From the NCBI RefSeq assembly GCF_000004075.3, contig NC_026660.2:14651837-14715836 (forward strand): 64,000 nt of DNA. Direction: 5' to 3'. Both the position numbers and the translations under genes were made by a program. The notes below the pieces were generated by a model. That model was not told the DNA's origin. It worked only from the letters and a program-made list of their open reading frames with translations, and searched no databases. This DNA is from Cucumis sativus (taxonomy: Eukaryota; Streptophyta; Magnoliopsida; Cucurbitales; Cucurbitaceae). The stretch's first letter is position 1; each line of letters starts with the position of its first letter. This document shows positions 23,701 to 35,684 of the stretch, in pieces.

Positions 23701-26499
23701 TCCCGAGGAGGTTTATAGTTATTCCAAAAACAAAGCGGGAGAATGGGAGGTGTTAGTTCAGTGGGAGGGTCTTCCACAACATGAGGCTACTTGGGAGTTA
23801 TATGAGGATTTGAAGCAGCGTTTTCCAGATTTTCACCTTGAGGACAAGGTGAATTTGGAGAAGGAGAGTAATGTTAGACCTCCAATATTATTTCAGTACA
23901 GGAGGAGAGGAAATAAAAAGTAACACGTGAGGGTGAGGCACGTGTGAGTGATGGGTTGGTTAGCCATATAAATAAGTTTGTTAAGGGCGGGAGAGGGTAT
24001 TGAGCATTTTGGTTATTTGAATCTTTCTGTTATTCCTTGAGAGAGAGGGAAACAGAGATTGGCTACTTTTCTGTTATTTCATTCAATAATATTGAATTCC
24101 TATACACTTGCTACGAGTTCCATCAGAATGTTCATGTTATAATGTTTACCTAACTGCAGACAGAAATGTCATACTTCATTTTCTTTGGTCATAGCCATAT
24201 GGCATTGTCATACCAGATAATTTCTGTTTTTTCATCTGTGGAAATAAATTTTGTCATCCCTTAACGATTTTTAACTGAAGAATATAATTTGTCTTTCATG
24301 CGTTCTCATTCTCTATTTCCTTCTCATTGCTCCTTTTTTTTTTTCTATTGAAGTAATTCTTTTTGGCTACTAACTTAACTATATCTTTGTTAATAAGCTT
24401 ATTAAAGGCGAGCATGTGGGAGCTCTTGCAATGAGTGAACCCAATGGTAACTTCAGTGAACTTTTGTTTTTCATGTATGCATATAAAGGGCGATCTTCAA
24501 AAGGACTAACAATATTTTCATCCTTGATAATGCACTTCCTACTTTCAGCTGGGTCGGATGTTGTGAGCATGAAATGTAAAGCTGACCGGGTGGATGGTGG
24601 ATATATCATTAATGGAAACAAAATGTGGTGTACAAATGGTCCAACTGCTCAAACATTGGTATTTTTTGTTTCAAATTTTCTAAACGTGTTAAAAAGAAAT
24701 TCCTCTCTGTTTCTGGTTAGCATGTATTTGTGTGTCACCTAAGGAAAGATGTATCTGTAGATAATGCACATTGCCTGAAACTTTTTCACTGTTGCTATTT
24801 GGTGAGAAGAGAACTTTACTTTTTTCAGAATTCAGGGGTTTATCATGAAAAACTTTGAACTTGTTCACTTCCATGTTATACTCATGGTGAAAGTATTTGG
24901 CTTATATGGAAACCTTGTTTTGATTTGTTATATGCTTGTTACAAATAGTGTCTTAAACTTAGTCATTCGTTGTTATAGTATGTTAGTATGAACCACCTAC
25001 ATTTCCAGTGAAATAGAGACCTTTCCCTACAATTATCCTGGTGAAAGCTGATTTTTTGTGTGTAAACAATAAAGCAACAAACTAAATGGTGAGTTATGCC
25101 GTGGTTTTATGTTTTTATGTTATGTCTTGTCATTTAATGTGGGAGGGAACAAGTAGGTTGAGGGAGTAACATTCTATAGTACCAGGTCAGGTTTAGCAGT
25201 TTTTCTTCCACCTTAAAATCTTAAAAGCATGTAGGTTGAACAATTCATGTTGCTGAAAAGTGTTTTCCTTGCATATTTCATTAACCCTGAGCCAATTTAC
25301 ACAATTGCAACAGGTTGTGTATGCAAAAACGAATCCAAATGCTGGCTCAAAGGGAATTACCGCATTTATCATTGAGAAAGGAATGCCCGGGTATTTAAAA
25401 ATCTGTTGGTCTGGTTCATGCAAGTAACGGAGTTTTCTGTTCAGTTTCTCTAGGATGCAGTAGTGTAGCAAATTTTGAAACTGTAATCATAAAATACCCC
25501 TAAGCTTCTGATTCCAAGTTCATTTAGAACCTTCCAACGTTCCTCATACTTGATTCTTATATCGGCTGCTTCTATGTTTCTCAGATTCAGTACTGCCCAG
25601 AAATTAGACAAACTTGGGATGCGAGGAAGTGATACGTGAGTCTAATGTGCATGGAATTTCAAATTTTTAAAATAAGCACAAAATTTTCTTTTCTCTTCCA
25701 CTCATGTTGGCAATGGATTCCACAGATGTGAGCTTGTCTTTGAAAATTGCTTTGTTCCTGAAGAAAATGTGCTTGGACAAGAAGGAAAAGGTATACTGCT
25801 GATGTAATCTTGGTATTCGTTCATGCATTAAGTAAATAGTTATATTTTTTTATAATTTATCTCAGTAAGATCATTTCAATAAGGTCCGATGCACAATTGA
25901 TGAGGTATTTAATGGCGGCAGATTTCAATGCATGGTTTCTGGTTTAGGGTCCTGCCTAATTGATTAATCTGTCTGGTATTCTCAGCCATTCCACAAAAGA
26001 AAACAAAATATTCTGTGATCCTACCGTTAGGAGTCTTTGGACAAAGACATTCATATTTGTTGTGTAGGTAAGGGTAATTTTCTGACCAAATGTTGTGGCC
26101 GCTAAATGTGATGTCTCCAAGAATTAAGAGTAAACTCCAATGGCATCTCATAGGAGAATTTTAGAATTATTTTTTAATCTCAATGGAAAAAATGGAAGGG
26201 ATTAGACGAGGGTCAGTAATTTGATGTGCTGAAATTTTTACTTAATACTTAGTACCAGCATCGGCCCTTTCATGTCTGGTTTGGGTTTAATGTAAGGGGA
26301 TTACTTTGGCACCGTCAACCACCATGGGTTGGCCTCTTGGTCTATTGGCCATAAAAAATCCTTGAAGAAATGTGTTCAAATCATGTTTACCTGCTCAAAA
26401 TTTAATATATCCCTCTATTTATCTTGGTGACCAGATATAGTAGGGTGAGACATAGTTCTGTGTGAATAATCTAGCAAGTCAATCTAAACAATTTAGAAG

Positions 26500-26555
<56 letters not shown>

Positions 26556-27836
26556 TTTAAAAAAAGATAAGAAAAGTTTTGTTGTTTGTGGTTGAGTTCA
26601 ACAACACATCCAGGTTTAAGATTCAAAGCTTTGACCTCTTGGTCAAGTATATATTTTAAGCATTTGAGTTATATATTCATGTTGGTGATAATTAGAAATA
26701 TAAATGTGATTAAACGCTACTTCATCTTGTTTGCAGCCATATTGGACGAGAACCAAATTATTATCATCTTCATACTAATCATTATCTAAATGACGTAATG
26801 TACAATGTTTTCTTTCAGGAGTTTATGTTATGATGTCTGGGTTAGATTTGGAGAGGCTTGTTTTGGCTGCTGGTCCCCTAGGTCTTATGCAAGCATGCCT
26901 TGATGCTGTTCTTCCTTACGTTAAACAAAGAGAGCAGTTTGGTCGTCCAATTGGGGAATTCCAGTTTATACAGGTTCTATCACTGAGAGTATCTTCACAT
27001 ATACATAGCTCATAGTTCCTTTAAAATTACTCAACTATCTGCTATTCCAGGGAAAACTTGCTGATATGTATACATCTTTACAATCATCAAGGTGAGAGAT
27101 TCTGAAGTAATCATGTTTGTCTTTCACTTTTTTGTTCTCATGTTAACTTTCTCTCTCCCTCTCCACAGGGCCTACGTTTATTCTGTTGCTAGGGACTGTG
27201 ACAACGGAAAAGTTGATCCCAAGGTTTGAAGGACATCTAAAGCTTTTTTCTGTTGCTTCTAGTTTATGCTTTTGATCCATTTTTTCTTATTCCATGGCCA
27301 TGAGAGCATTTGGTCAAGGGAACGAGATTGTGGTTCGATGTCGCAACTTAAAATCCTTCAAATATTCACCCCATGTGGTTTTGTTTCCAGGATTGTGCTG
27401 GAGTAATATTATGTGCAGCAGAAAGAGCAACGCAAGTTGCTCTGCAGGTAAAATTTGTGTTCTCAAAAACATTTTCTTTTTCTCCAATAGAAACATATAG
27501 CTTCTATCATTCTATGTTCCATGCCGTAGCTGAACCTTGTGAAAAAGAAAGTAGCAAACTACAATTTGATAGGGAAATATTTATGAAACTATTTTGTGAA
27601 AAACAAATTGATGTCATTTATGCATTTTGTTACATCACATTATATACATGTGGAAATCATTCATTTTCATTTCACATTCAATCTTGCAGGCCATACAATG
27701 TTTAGGCGGCAACGGTTACGTTAACGAGTACGTAACGGGTCGACTACTCCGAGATGCAAAACTATATGAAATAGGTGCAGGTACTAGTGAAGTGAGAAGG
27801 ATGATCATCGGTCGCTCACTGTTCAAAGAGCAATAG
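17750..27836 (+). CDS. IVD: Isovaleryl-CoA dehydrogenase, mitochondrial
   Basis: FAD-dependent acyl-CoA dehydrogenase that oxidises isovaleryl-CoA to 3-methylcrotonyl-CoA in leucine breakdown in the mitochondrial matrix, passing electrons to ETF. Fifteen exons: 17750-17857, 18126-18209, 18287-18344, 18654-18778, 18891-18935, 24398-24446, 24549-24658, 25314-25390, 25585-25635, 25726-25790, 26819-26973, 27051-27091, 27169-27223, 27391-27447, 27690-27836. Phases close throughout, giving 408 residues, like Arabidopsis IVD. The Ser/Arg-rich N-terminus ([20 protein letters not shown]) is a mitochondrial presequence. Family motifs include [32 protein letters not shown] (FAD/substrate site), [37 protein letters not shown] and [12 protein letters not shown]. 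The catalytic Glu is in [10 protein letters not shown] (about residue 269). The 5.46-kb fifth intron contains a retrotransposon; without it the intron would be about 317 bp. The coding exons themselves are intact. Confidence 0.97.
18981..18985. repeat. Target-site duplication, left copy (GAATG)
   Basis: GAATG immediately precedes the 5' LTR and recurs exactly after the 3' LTR at 24126-24130. A 5-bp duplication is the hallmark of integrase-mediated LTR retrotransposon insertion. Confidence 0.9.
18986..19239 (+). repeat. 5' LTR
   Basis: 254 bp, TGTTAGACC...GTTCCATCA. Contains a TATA-like CATATAAATAAG at about 19079-19090. Six substitutions separate it from the 3' LTR: five transitions and one G/C change, no indels. 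Confidence 0.95.
19243..19254 (+). other. Primer-binding site (initiator tRNA-Met)
   Basis: TGGTATCAGAGC starts three bases after the 5' LTR. This is the standard complement of the plant initiator tRNA-Met 3' end used to prime minus-strand DNA in many plant LTR elements. Confidence 0.9.
19282..20954 (+). pseudogene. Degenerate gag-protease region of the retrotransposon
   Basis: The frame opens at ATG 19282 ([17 protein letters not shown]) with a coiled-coil-like N-terminus. It is interrupted by TGA at 19429 and TAA at 19558, then changes frame in the telomere-like heptamer run at 19552-19575. The capsid-like gag core follows ([33 protein letters not shown], 19623-20027), with TAA at 20028. 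The zinc knuckle is [14 protein letters not shown] (about 20311-20352). A retropepsin segment has the active-site motif IDCGATHNF, where most relatives have DSGA or DCGA. TGA codons at 20742 and 20805 and a frame change near 20954 complete the damage. Confidence 0.9.
19552..19575 (+). repeat. Interstitial telomere-like heptamer run in gag
   Basis: About 3.4 perfect copies of AAACCCT, the plant telomere repeat unit, lie inside the gag reading frame. The gag frame upstream and downstream of this run differs by one base. Confidence 0.9.
20955..23923 (+). pseudogene. Degenerate pol region: RT, RNase H, integrase, chromodomain
   Basis: After the frame change near 20954, the frame runs to a TAG at 21308 and then is open from 21311 to a TAA at 23921, which lies inside the 3' LTR. 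Reverse transcriptase: [17 protein letters not shown] and [14 protein letters not shown]. The catalytic pair reads FFYDILIYS, so the first Asp of the usual FDD is Tyr (codon at 21620). RNase [14 protein letters not shown]. Integrase: an HHCC zinc site ([13 protein letters not shown] ... CMICQRNK) and D,D,E residues in [18 protein letters not shown] and [10 protein letters not shown]. The chromodomain is near the C-terminus ([18 protein letters not shown]). The long frame after 21311 is well kept apart from the reverse transcriptase lesion. Confidence 0.95.
23872..24125 (+). repeat. 3' LTR
   Basis: 254 bp, same ends and length as the 5' LTR, about 97.6 percent identical. The pol frame reads 52 bp into it before its stop codon. 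Confidence 0.95.
24126..24130. repeat. Target-site duplication, right copy (GAATG)
   Basis: Exact copy of the GAATG at 18981-18985 directly after the CATCA end of the 3' LTR. Confidence 0.9.
26501..26555. repeat. (AAT)n microsatellite in IVD intron
   Basis: About 18 uninterrupted TAA/AAT units in the intron between exons 10 and 11 of IVD. A likely length-polymorphic marker. Confidence 0.95.
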
Positions 27837-29231
27837 GTGACAGACTTTTACTCTCAATTGGTTTGCTTGGCTCATAGAGAACATCCCACGATCAAAGTTA
27901 ACGATACTCAACACTCAGTAACTCATAAGAAGCAAATGTGAGTTGATGGTTGAGGTCTTTATCTACAATGTGTAATTTTAAGGGAACATTGTTCAAAATT
28001 GTCATCATAAAATAATAATTGCATTAATAAAAGAAACAAATGTCATTCAAATCAGGGATAGGGTGCTAATTTTGCTTCACTTTTCAAGTCTTTTGTTTTA
28101 AATTGACTGAATTTACATCAGGGCACTTATATGACTTGTCAAATCAACCAACAAATTCAATTGTCTTTACTATTATTAGTATTCCTTTCTTGAAGTTGAT
28201 TCAAATTCTATTACATTATACTATACTAAAAAGATGTAATTATATATGTATAATTTATGGGTTTGTATCAATCACTGTAGAGGTTGTATCAATATGAATT
28301 TCAAACTAAGAATGTTACTAATTTAGATTACTGTGTCAAATTTTATAAATGTATTCCAATAAAATGAAATCGAGAGTTTAAATTAATCTAATTATTTAAG
28401 TTTAAAGTTCTCATTTTCCTCTCTCACCTTTGTTTTCCTTTCAGTGGATTGGCCATTTTGTTTTAATTATGCAAATGAAAACCTGGATTTTTATATTTTT
28501 CGAAGTTTTTGTTTCAAAATTCTCATTGGCTAGCCAATATTTAGAGAATATTTTAATCAAAATGTTAATTTATCATTTTGATTGCTTTTGTTGAGGGGGA
28601 AAAAAGAAAATCTTTAAGGAGAAATACCAAAGATCAAATGAGAACAATAAAAATAGAAACATGTATTGCAAAATCAAACGAAACTACAATATATACCTTG
28701 CTAAATACTAATATGCCCTCCTAATAGTCATATGCTAATATTCTCCTAATAATCCTATTATTTCCCAAACTAGGTACCTTATAAAATGATATAATTTGAA
28801 AAGGAAAAAGTTACTTCTTTTTCTTATTAAATATTTAGATAAATAAGAAGTGCAACTAATCCGATTAGTGGCTTTCAAACAGCAAACCAACTCCATGAAC
28901 TATCTTACAAAAAACCAAATCTACATGATCTCTGATTCCAATTACAAGCAGCTGCTGAACAAATTTATTCTTTTCTACAAAGTTCAGAATCTTCAATATC
29001 ATACCATTTCACACAGCTTAAAAGATGAGTAGAATTACACAAACAGTCCATTAGAAAAGCACAGATTTGAAACAGATTCTAACCTATATGGCAGAGAGAC
29101 ACGAAGCTACATGACGCCGTTCATGGCAGCCAGCCAAGCTACCAACTTCGAGCTTGACATATGAAGCGATAGATATTGAAAATACATGCTTCTAAGGAAA
29201 TATGGGAAAAACACTCAATCTTGATTATTAA
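27837..29231. other. Convergent spacer between IVD and ARF4
   Basis: It holds the 3' ends of two convergent genes. AATAAAA-like signals occur near 28010 and 28025 on the plus strand for IVD. Sequence at 28850-29230 is likely the ARF4 3' untranslated region on the minus strand. No other gene is seen; the frames at 28103 and 28850 are short and unlike proteins. Confidence 0.55.
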
Positions 29232-32200
29232 TTAACCTCTTACTGCCGTTGGAGGAGAATCAGGTTGGCCCACTGAAGAGGATTTTGATGCTTCCATACA
29301 TAAAGGAGCCTGGTCTAAGCAGCTTTGAGTATCATCGCTGATCACTCCATTTGTCATCTTTTCCACTTCTTCTTGAGTGTATATGTGGATTTTCGAAACC
29401 GCATCACAGAAGTCACTGCACGGCATGAATGAGAGATGAAAACAATCGTTCAACAAGATCAAAAGCTGAGTTTCCTTACGAACTAATATTTGAAAAGCTT
29501 CAACTTAGTTTTTAATGAAGGGGTCAATAATAATATAATCATCTACTTTGCTACCAAAATCATCAGATGAGACTCTCTACTTAGCTTTCTTGGGCGTTCA
29601 AAAGTTTTATATAGCTCTATGAAGAAAAAAGCTACTTTCACCTAGGTTATAAAAATTCTTTAGCCAACTAATCCAGTTTATACTTAACGTTTCTGGAAGT
29701 TCCTCTGTCATAATTCATTTTAGTTTGTTCTCATGAAGGGAAATAAAGAGGATTTCAAGATAAAGAACTTACTGCCATGGATAATCCCCAACAACCATTA
29801 CATCGTTCTCGTTGTCTGTGTACAAAACTCGCCATCCTTTATCGGGATCTTTTAAGAGACCTTCCATGCTAAACAGCCGCTCCAGTTCAGAAATCAGATC
29901 AGTATAGCCATTCAGCCTAGAGAGATCGATAGCTCTTCCCACCAAGCTGCCTTGTTTGTGAACCTTCACTTGATAAGAGAAAGATAAGCATGGATGAAAA
30001 AGAACAGTAAAGATAACATTACCGGTCAAATTCTCTGCAGCCAATTCTTACTTTGGTACAACTTCTCTTTCCTGAACTTTGCACGTTTGTAGCAGTTTCC
30101 GTAGTCAAGGAAAAGCCAAAAAGTTTACAGCCAGTTGCATTATCATTCACATGTTCATCCTTGGAATTCCGCATATTCGACCCTAAAGTTGGAGGAGCAG
30201 ATGCCAGATGTAGAGATTCCCGATCAAGAGAACGACTAGTCCTTTCCATTTTAGTCCTGATAACATTAGCACCAACAGCAGATGGGTTGAACAAGGCACT
30301 CTCTCTTGGAAAGTTGCTATCATTTGAGAGCATCATGGCCGCTTGGCCAGTACTGTGCATCTCACTACGAGGGAAATACATCTTTTGGGCGCTGTTAGAC
30401 GCCATGTGATAAAAATTGGAGTTTGGTGATTGAAATGTGTTAAAAGAGTTGTCACTAAGATTGAACTTTCCCCAAACACCTAAACTATATTCTGGTTTAC
30501 TAGTTGGTGGCCTCAATGAGCATATTTCTTGACCTTGCAAGACCTTCAGAAATCTATCAGATTCCATAAAGCCTGTGAAAGAAGAGTTCGCATGAACCTT
30601 TACATAATCAGCTATATTGAGTTTTTCAACTCCACCTGACACTTGGTTTTGTTGTGCAGAAGATCGCACATCAAACTCCAGTGAACGTTTCACAGTATCA
30701 CATCCATAAAAGGGTGATACAATACCTACATTTTCTTGACCTTGCAAGACCTTAGAGGATCTAACTGAATCCTCAAAGTCCATAAAACCGCCCCTCCCTG
30801 TGTAAGAAAAATTAAAATGATAAGGATTTTTTAACTTGAATTTAGAAGAAACACAATTCATCATTTTCAACTTGGACGCTCGTACCAGTAAAGGCGTTGT
30901 TAGGCGGGGCTGCCTGCAGACTAGTCCTCAGTTTCTTCAGCCTTGGAGAAGACTGAACACTCAAAGGCGGAAGAGAAACAGAAGGATCGATCTCCCAGGG
31001 TGACACACGTTCTTGATGATCACTGTCTTTATCCCATCGGACCTGATGGATTGTACTCATTAGAAAGTTTCCTATATATTGTGATAACTTCCACAAGGTT
31101 CTTACTAGCATCTAGTCTACAAATTTGCAAGGTGCCCAATAGATAGATTGTGCATATTTATATGCAGCAACTCCCTTTTATACAACATAATTGTCACGAA
31201 TCAACAAATAGAAAATGTGGTTCACTAATAATGTGCTAGCTACGTCGACAGGCAAAGGGAGAGATCGGATTTTAGTAAAGAGAAAATAGCAGAGTACAAA
31301 TTCAAAGAACGACCTTACTTGAGTAGGATCTGTTCTATTGGTTGTACATGTATGTCCTTGAATTCTAAAGAGTACAAGTTCATAGATGTTAGAGAGTTTG
31401 CATAGTGCACTCCTTTAAACCCAAGGACCAACCAATACCATAAATAGCATAAATATGAATACAAACAAGACCCCTTGCACCGAACTTAATCATTTAAAGC
31501 GTTAAGATAACAAATTCAACGTTCTAACAATAATGTTTAGTGATGTCCATATTCTTCCAATATCAATGCCCCTAATTAATTATTCAAATTCTGGGATTGA
31601 TTCCGGACAAATCACATAATTCAGGATGCAATTGATGCCTTAAAAGACATGCTAAGCGAATAAAATTGCCTAGAAAACTTTTCGACGAGCCTTCTTTAAA
31701 TTAGACTACTTGAGAATAAAATTTACTAGATCAAACACAATATTCTCATTTTCACATAAATAAACTCCTTGCAGTTGCACATTGAAAGTATTAAGATGCT
31801 GCAACTGAAGATATGGGGATGTTTTTTTTATGTGAACCAATATGGGGATTACAATAACACTTACCGTTAAGCATCTCCATTTTGAGTTCGGCCATCTAAA
31901 GGAATCCATGTCACTAATTCCAACAACTACACCATTAAACCTGCAAGAAACAAATACCTATAAACATAATTGTATTATAAGAATGGATGAACAAAGTAAA
32001 GCCCATTGATCTTGCTTGTGTAGGGATAAACCTTCTTTCTGGTGAATCATCCATCTCAAATCTCATTTTGAATCTTGTGCCTACACTCACTGGATTATTG
32101 ATGCTCTTCACATACTTCTGACAAGATATAATAAATTGTGCATGATATGCCCTGCAAGTCAGTATGTTCTAACATGTTACCATATTTTCTGAGCAAGTAA

Positions 32201-35200
32201 AGGCTGGTCAAACACACTATCAAGTTCTAATTGTGGATGAGTAATAATACAAGCCAGTAAAATATAGCACATTAACCAGTATGAAACTAAATAGAGAATA
32301 TATGAAAGAACTGACCATAGCACGAACAGTTCTGATTCTTACTAGTTCATAAAGTTTTACATCTGTCAAGGGAAACACCATTTGGCTACCACAACTTACA
32401 CTAGAGGACCCTTATTCATTCCCATGGTTTGAACTAATAAATTTGCATGATTAATAATCCACTAATAACCATTAGTTTGAACCATAGGAATGATTAATGA
32501 TCCCCTATTACATGATCCAGGGTCATAAATATCAAATTTACAAGATCAAGTTACAAATATTTGTCTGGCCTCAGAAAAGTAATGACCATAAAACCAAGAA
32601 TAATGAAGTAGTAAGTAAAAACTGTCTTTCATTGTATGTAGGGAAAAAATACAAAAGTCTGCTTGTTGTAATTGCTTTTAATATTTGTAAATATTTAATT
32701 CTAATACTTGTGAAGCTTTCCTCATGAAAGAACAATAAATCGGTTCTAATCTGGGATTCTGGAGTAATATTGTCTAACTAGTATAGGATAAAGCAAAATG
32801 ATATTCTCCTTTGCTTGTTCCATAAACGTCCGTAAATTTAGAGAAATAAAATCAATGTATACCCTAAGCTTTGGAGTGTATCAATTAAAACTAGATCTAA
32901 CAATTGAATCAATTTAAACTCTAAACTTTCATGAGTGAATCAATTTAAACCCTCATTTGGAGAAATAAAACTACTTTCACTTGATTTCATTTAAAACAGC
33001 TCTAGGTTCAGATTTTAAAAAATAAAATAAAATACTTCTCCCAAAATTCTACCAAAGTAGCAAAAAAGAAAAATTATCACGCAGCCTCTAAATAAGTAAA
33101 AAAAGATGGGAGAAGATGAGAAGATGAAAACCACTCCTAGCAATGAAATCCCTTACTATCCATTTGATTCTAACATTTCTCTTCAATGTTATGTTAATTT
33201 GTGCATTTAAAGAAGTCTTATGTATGTGTGCAAACCAAGGAGTAAAATATCAATATTTCAATTTTACGGATATATCAATATCAACATATATTTTTTAAAG
33301 TTGCAAAATTAATAAAACTTATTCAGATTAATATTAGACTCCTAAACTAAGTTACAAATATTGTTATTCTATTAATATTGGATTATATAGACACATATTT
33401 TGTGTTTTACAAGCATTTATAAAAGATGTTAAGAGATATCCATGGATTTTTAATATGGATACTGAACCCTTAGATTTAGGGATATATCGACATATCAACG
33501 GATATTTTCGCCCTTCATGAAAACTTTGCCTTAACAATTCTAAAACGAAATCCTAATAAAGGAACTGTGTCGATTCCTTTTCCAAAATTTAGGTTATGAA
33601 AGCTTAGGATTTTAAAGATACAATTATTAGTTCGATAATTGAAGTTTTACAAGCCTTGAAGTTTAGGAGGAATTAATTAATTGTAATGGATTGACTCAAA
33701 GTACTAACTTACAAACTTCTACATTTTTTAAAAAGAACTTACAAACTTCTACATCTCTGAATTTTCATTTCCAATTCATCTCCCACAGTCAGAGTGAGAC
33801 ATCTAAAGTGCAAAAACCCTCTAAGGCAAAGTGTTTCTTGATGTTGCAAATTCTCTTTCATGATTAAAAATAAAAACTACTGAACCATGATGGTACCTTG
33901 GATTATAAAACACATCAAATGTGCTCTTGGTGGATATTGCTTTCACCACACGAGCAAGATCATTTGCACAAGAATTTTGGTTGCCAACAATTGAATCAGG
34001 AAGACCATTTCTAGGCCGAACAGCTCGCCTTATTCCCAATCTTAACTCTCCATTCTCACCCCTGCAGACACAACACAATCACTTACGTGGTTTGAGATCT
34101 CAAACTTCATTTCAACACTACCGGCATAATTTTGTATCTAATTTGACAGTCAACTAAGCGTCTACATATGTTTTAGTTTTTTAAAAAAAATTATTATTCT
34201 ATAGATTATTTTATATTTATAGGAAAGTACACTTATCTTGATCTATACTTGGCCGTATAGACAATATTTCAGAAATAAGAAATAGACACCTATTTGATCT
34301 CAACTAGCTAAGTTAAGTCCATGGTAAATAATGCCGGGGTCGCAAAAGGAAGGATTTGCATAAATATGACCAATGAAGGGGGTACTACGAAGATAAATAC
34401 CTTAAAAAGAGCACTGCATCACCAGAAATAAGATTCTTTTGGCTTACAAAAATACTCCATCCAGTAGTGAGCAGATGCCGCCTAGGTTGACCTGCCAAGT
34501 TATTAAGATTGAGTTCAATTACGTCAGCCAATCAACAAACACAAAAGGAATCTCACAATATACCTCTGTAAATATGTCTAAATCTCCACTCCACGCCATG
34601 CAGGTCCTTGGCTATTAGCTCTTGAGACGGCCTAAGCTGAGTGTAATCCTGCAGTAACCATCAACTTCACTCAGAATATACCCAAACAAAACCCAATTCG
34701 CTTCATCTGAGGAAAATTAAAATTAAAACATGGGAAAGCAGTGGCAACCAGAGGAGGGAAACAGTCTTCAGCAGCTCTGCGAGGAACAGAGAATCCTCCA
34801 TGGGTGCTGGTGTCAGACGCTGTAAGTGTTTTGCAGAACATGTGAGGTGTAGATCTAGTAGGCGACCCCCCGCTCCCATCTCCATCAGCTCCATTCAACG
34901 CCAACTCCTCCAGCTCTTTGCCCGCTACACCAGTGCCTAATAACTATAAGATATCAAAATTTACCGTTCAGCCACTTTAAGAGTCATCTCATCCTCAAGC
35001 TAAATTAAACAGAAGAGAATACTAGATTAAATTTAGCTCCAGAACATGAGCATATTAAAAAAGCTACAAACTTTATTAACCGTCCCAAATTTCAAATTAA
35101 GATTAACATAATACAAAGTCCCAGGTAGAACAGGAATAGATAAATTGAGTAGTTGGAAGCTACCTCTGGCAAGGGACGGAGAGTAAGTTGCGTATAGACC

Positions 35201-35684
35201 TCATCATTCTCCTTATTGGCCTGTTCAAATGGTAAGAACAGTTAAAAGTCGAAAGGGGTCAAGGAAAACTGAGGATGAGGCTAGTTGAGAGTGGAAAAGG
35301 CAGAAATTGAATTTAAAATGTAAACCCAGTACTTACGAGTAGGTGAACATTGATGACCCTGCAGAGGATATGTGGCTGAAGGTCAAAAGTGCGCATCTCC
35401 ATGGGGGAAAAGGGAGACGCCGAGGCAATTTGCTCCAAGTGACCTTGTGGGAAATAGACAACTACATTTCCTTTCTTGGGCAATGAGGTGAGAGGACCAG
35501 CACAAGCATGCCAAAGCTCCAAATAGGTTGAAGAAGAGACGGGAGTTGACGATGAATTTGAGGAACAAGAAGAAGTTGAGGAGGATAAACAACAATTGCA
35601 AAGACCCTCTTCACAATTTCCATAGCAATATGCATTCTTCCCCACCTCACTGGCTGTTTGGTTCAGATCAATTTCCATGAACAA
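29232..35684 (-). CDS. ARF4: Auxin response factor 4
   Basis: Nuclear transcription factor of the ETTIN/ARF4 repressor-type group, setting abaxial identity and lateral organ patterning downstream of auxin. Twelve coding exons on the minus strand: 35684-35337, 35220-35164, 34943-34749, 34648-34564, 34491-34401, 34061-33897, 32151-32032, 31940-31865, 31042-30886, 30797-30052, 29963-29773, 29415-29232. Phases close, giving 804 residues (802 from the second ATG, MEIDLNQ, which fits the Arabidopsis start MEFDLN better). [20 protein letters not shown] opens the conserved region. The B3 DNA-binding domain starts at about residue 171 ([20 protein letters not shown]). The auxin-response domain ends with [20 protein letters not shown]. 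The middle region has two KVLQGQE motifs (447-453, 516-522) encoded by tasiR-ARF sites. The C-terminal PB1 domain spans about 681-763 ([19 protein letters not shown]) and includes an unusual GDYPW. PB1 presence separates it from ARF3. Confidence 0.96.
30526..30546 (-). promoter_or_regulatory. tasiR-ARF target site 2 in ARF4 mRNA
   Basis: The plus strand over these 21 bases reads TTCTTGACC...CAAGACCTT, identical to the classical TAS3 tasiR-ARF, so the ARF4 mRNA is its perfect complement. It encodes KVLQGQE at residues 516-522. AGO1-loaded tasiR-ARF cleaves ARF3/ARF4 messages at such sites. Confidence 0.93.
30733..30753 (-). promoter_or_regulatory. tasiR-ARF target site 1 in ARF4 mRNA
   Basis: Same 21-base match as the site 180 nt further downstream in the same exon. 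It encodes KVLQGQE at residues 447-453. Two sites in one exon is the conserved arrangement of ARF3/ARF4 genes. Confidence 0.93.

Larger units (their letters stand above)
18986..24125 (+). mobile_element. Ty3/gypsy chromodomain LTR retrotransposon (Reina-like), inactive
   Basis: A complete 5,140-bp element lies in the same orientation as IVD, inside its fifth intron. Order: 254-bp LTR, primer-binding site, gag, protease, reverse transcriptase, RNase H, integrase, chromodomain, 254-bp LTR. The order RT-RH-IN identifies Ty3/gypsy. The C-terminal chromodomain, small size and short LTRs suggest the Reina group of chromodomain elements (inference). A purine-rich tract (GGAGAAGGAGAG, 23857-23868) precedes the 3' LTR. 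The polyprotein is broken by several stops and frameshifts, so the copy cannot act on its own. The LTRs differ at six positions. Confidence 0.95.

Noticed and set aside
24416..24742. 108-codon frame across IVD exons 6 and 7
   Set aside because: It runs through an intron; the two coding parts belong to IVD with a normal GT-AG intron between them.
30053..30409. 118-codon plus-strand frame inside ARF4
   Set aside because: It is the shadow of ARF4 exon 10 on the other strand.
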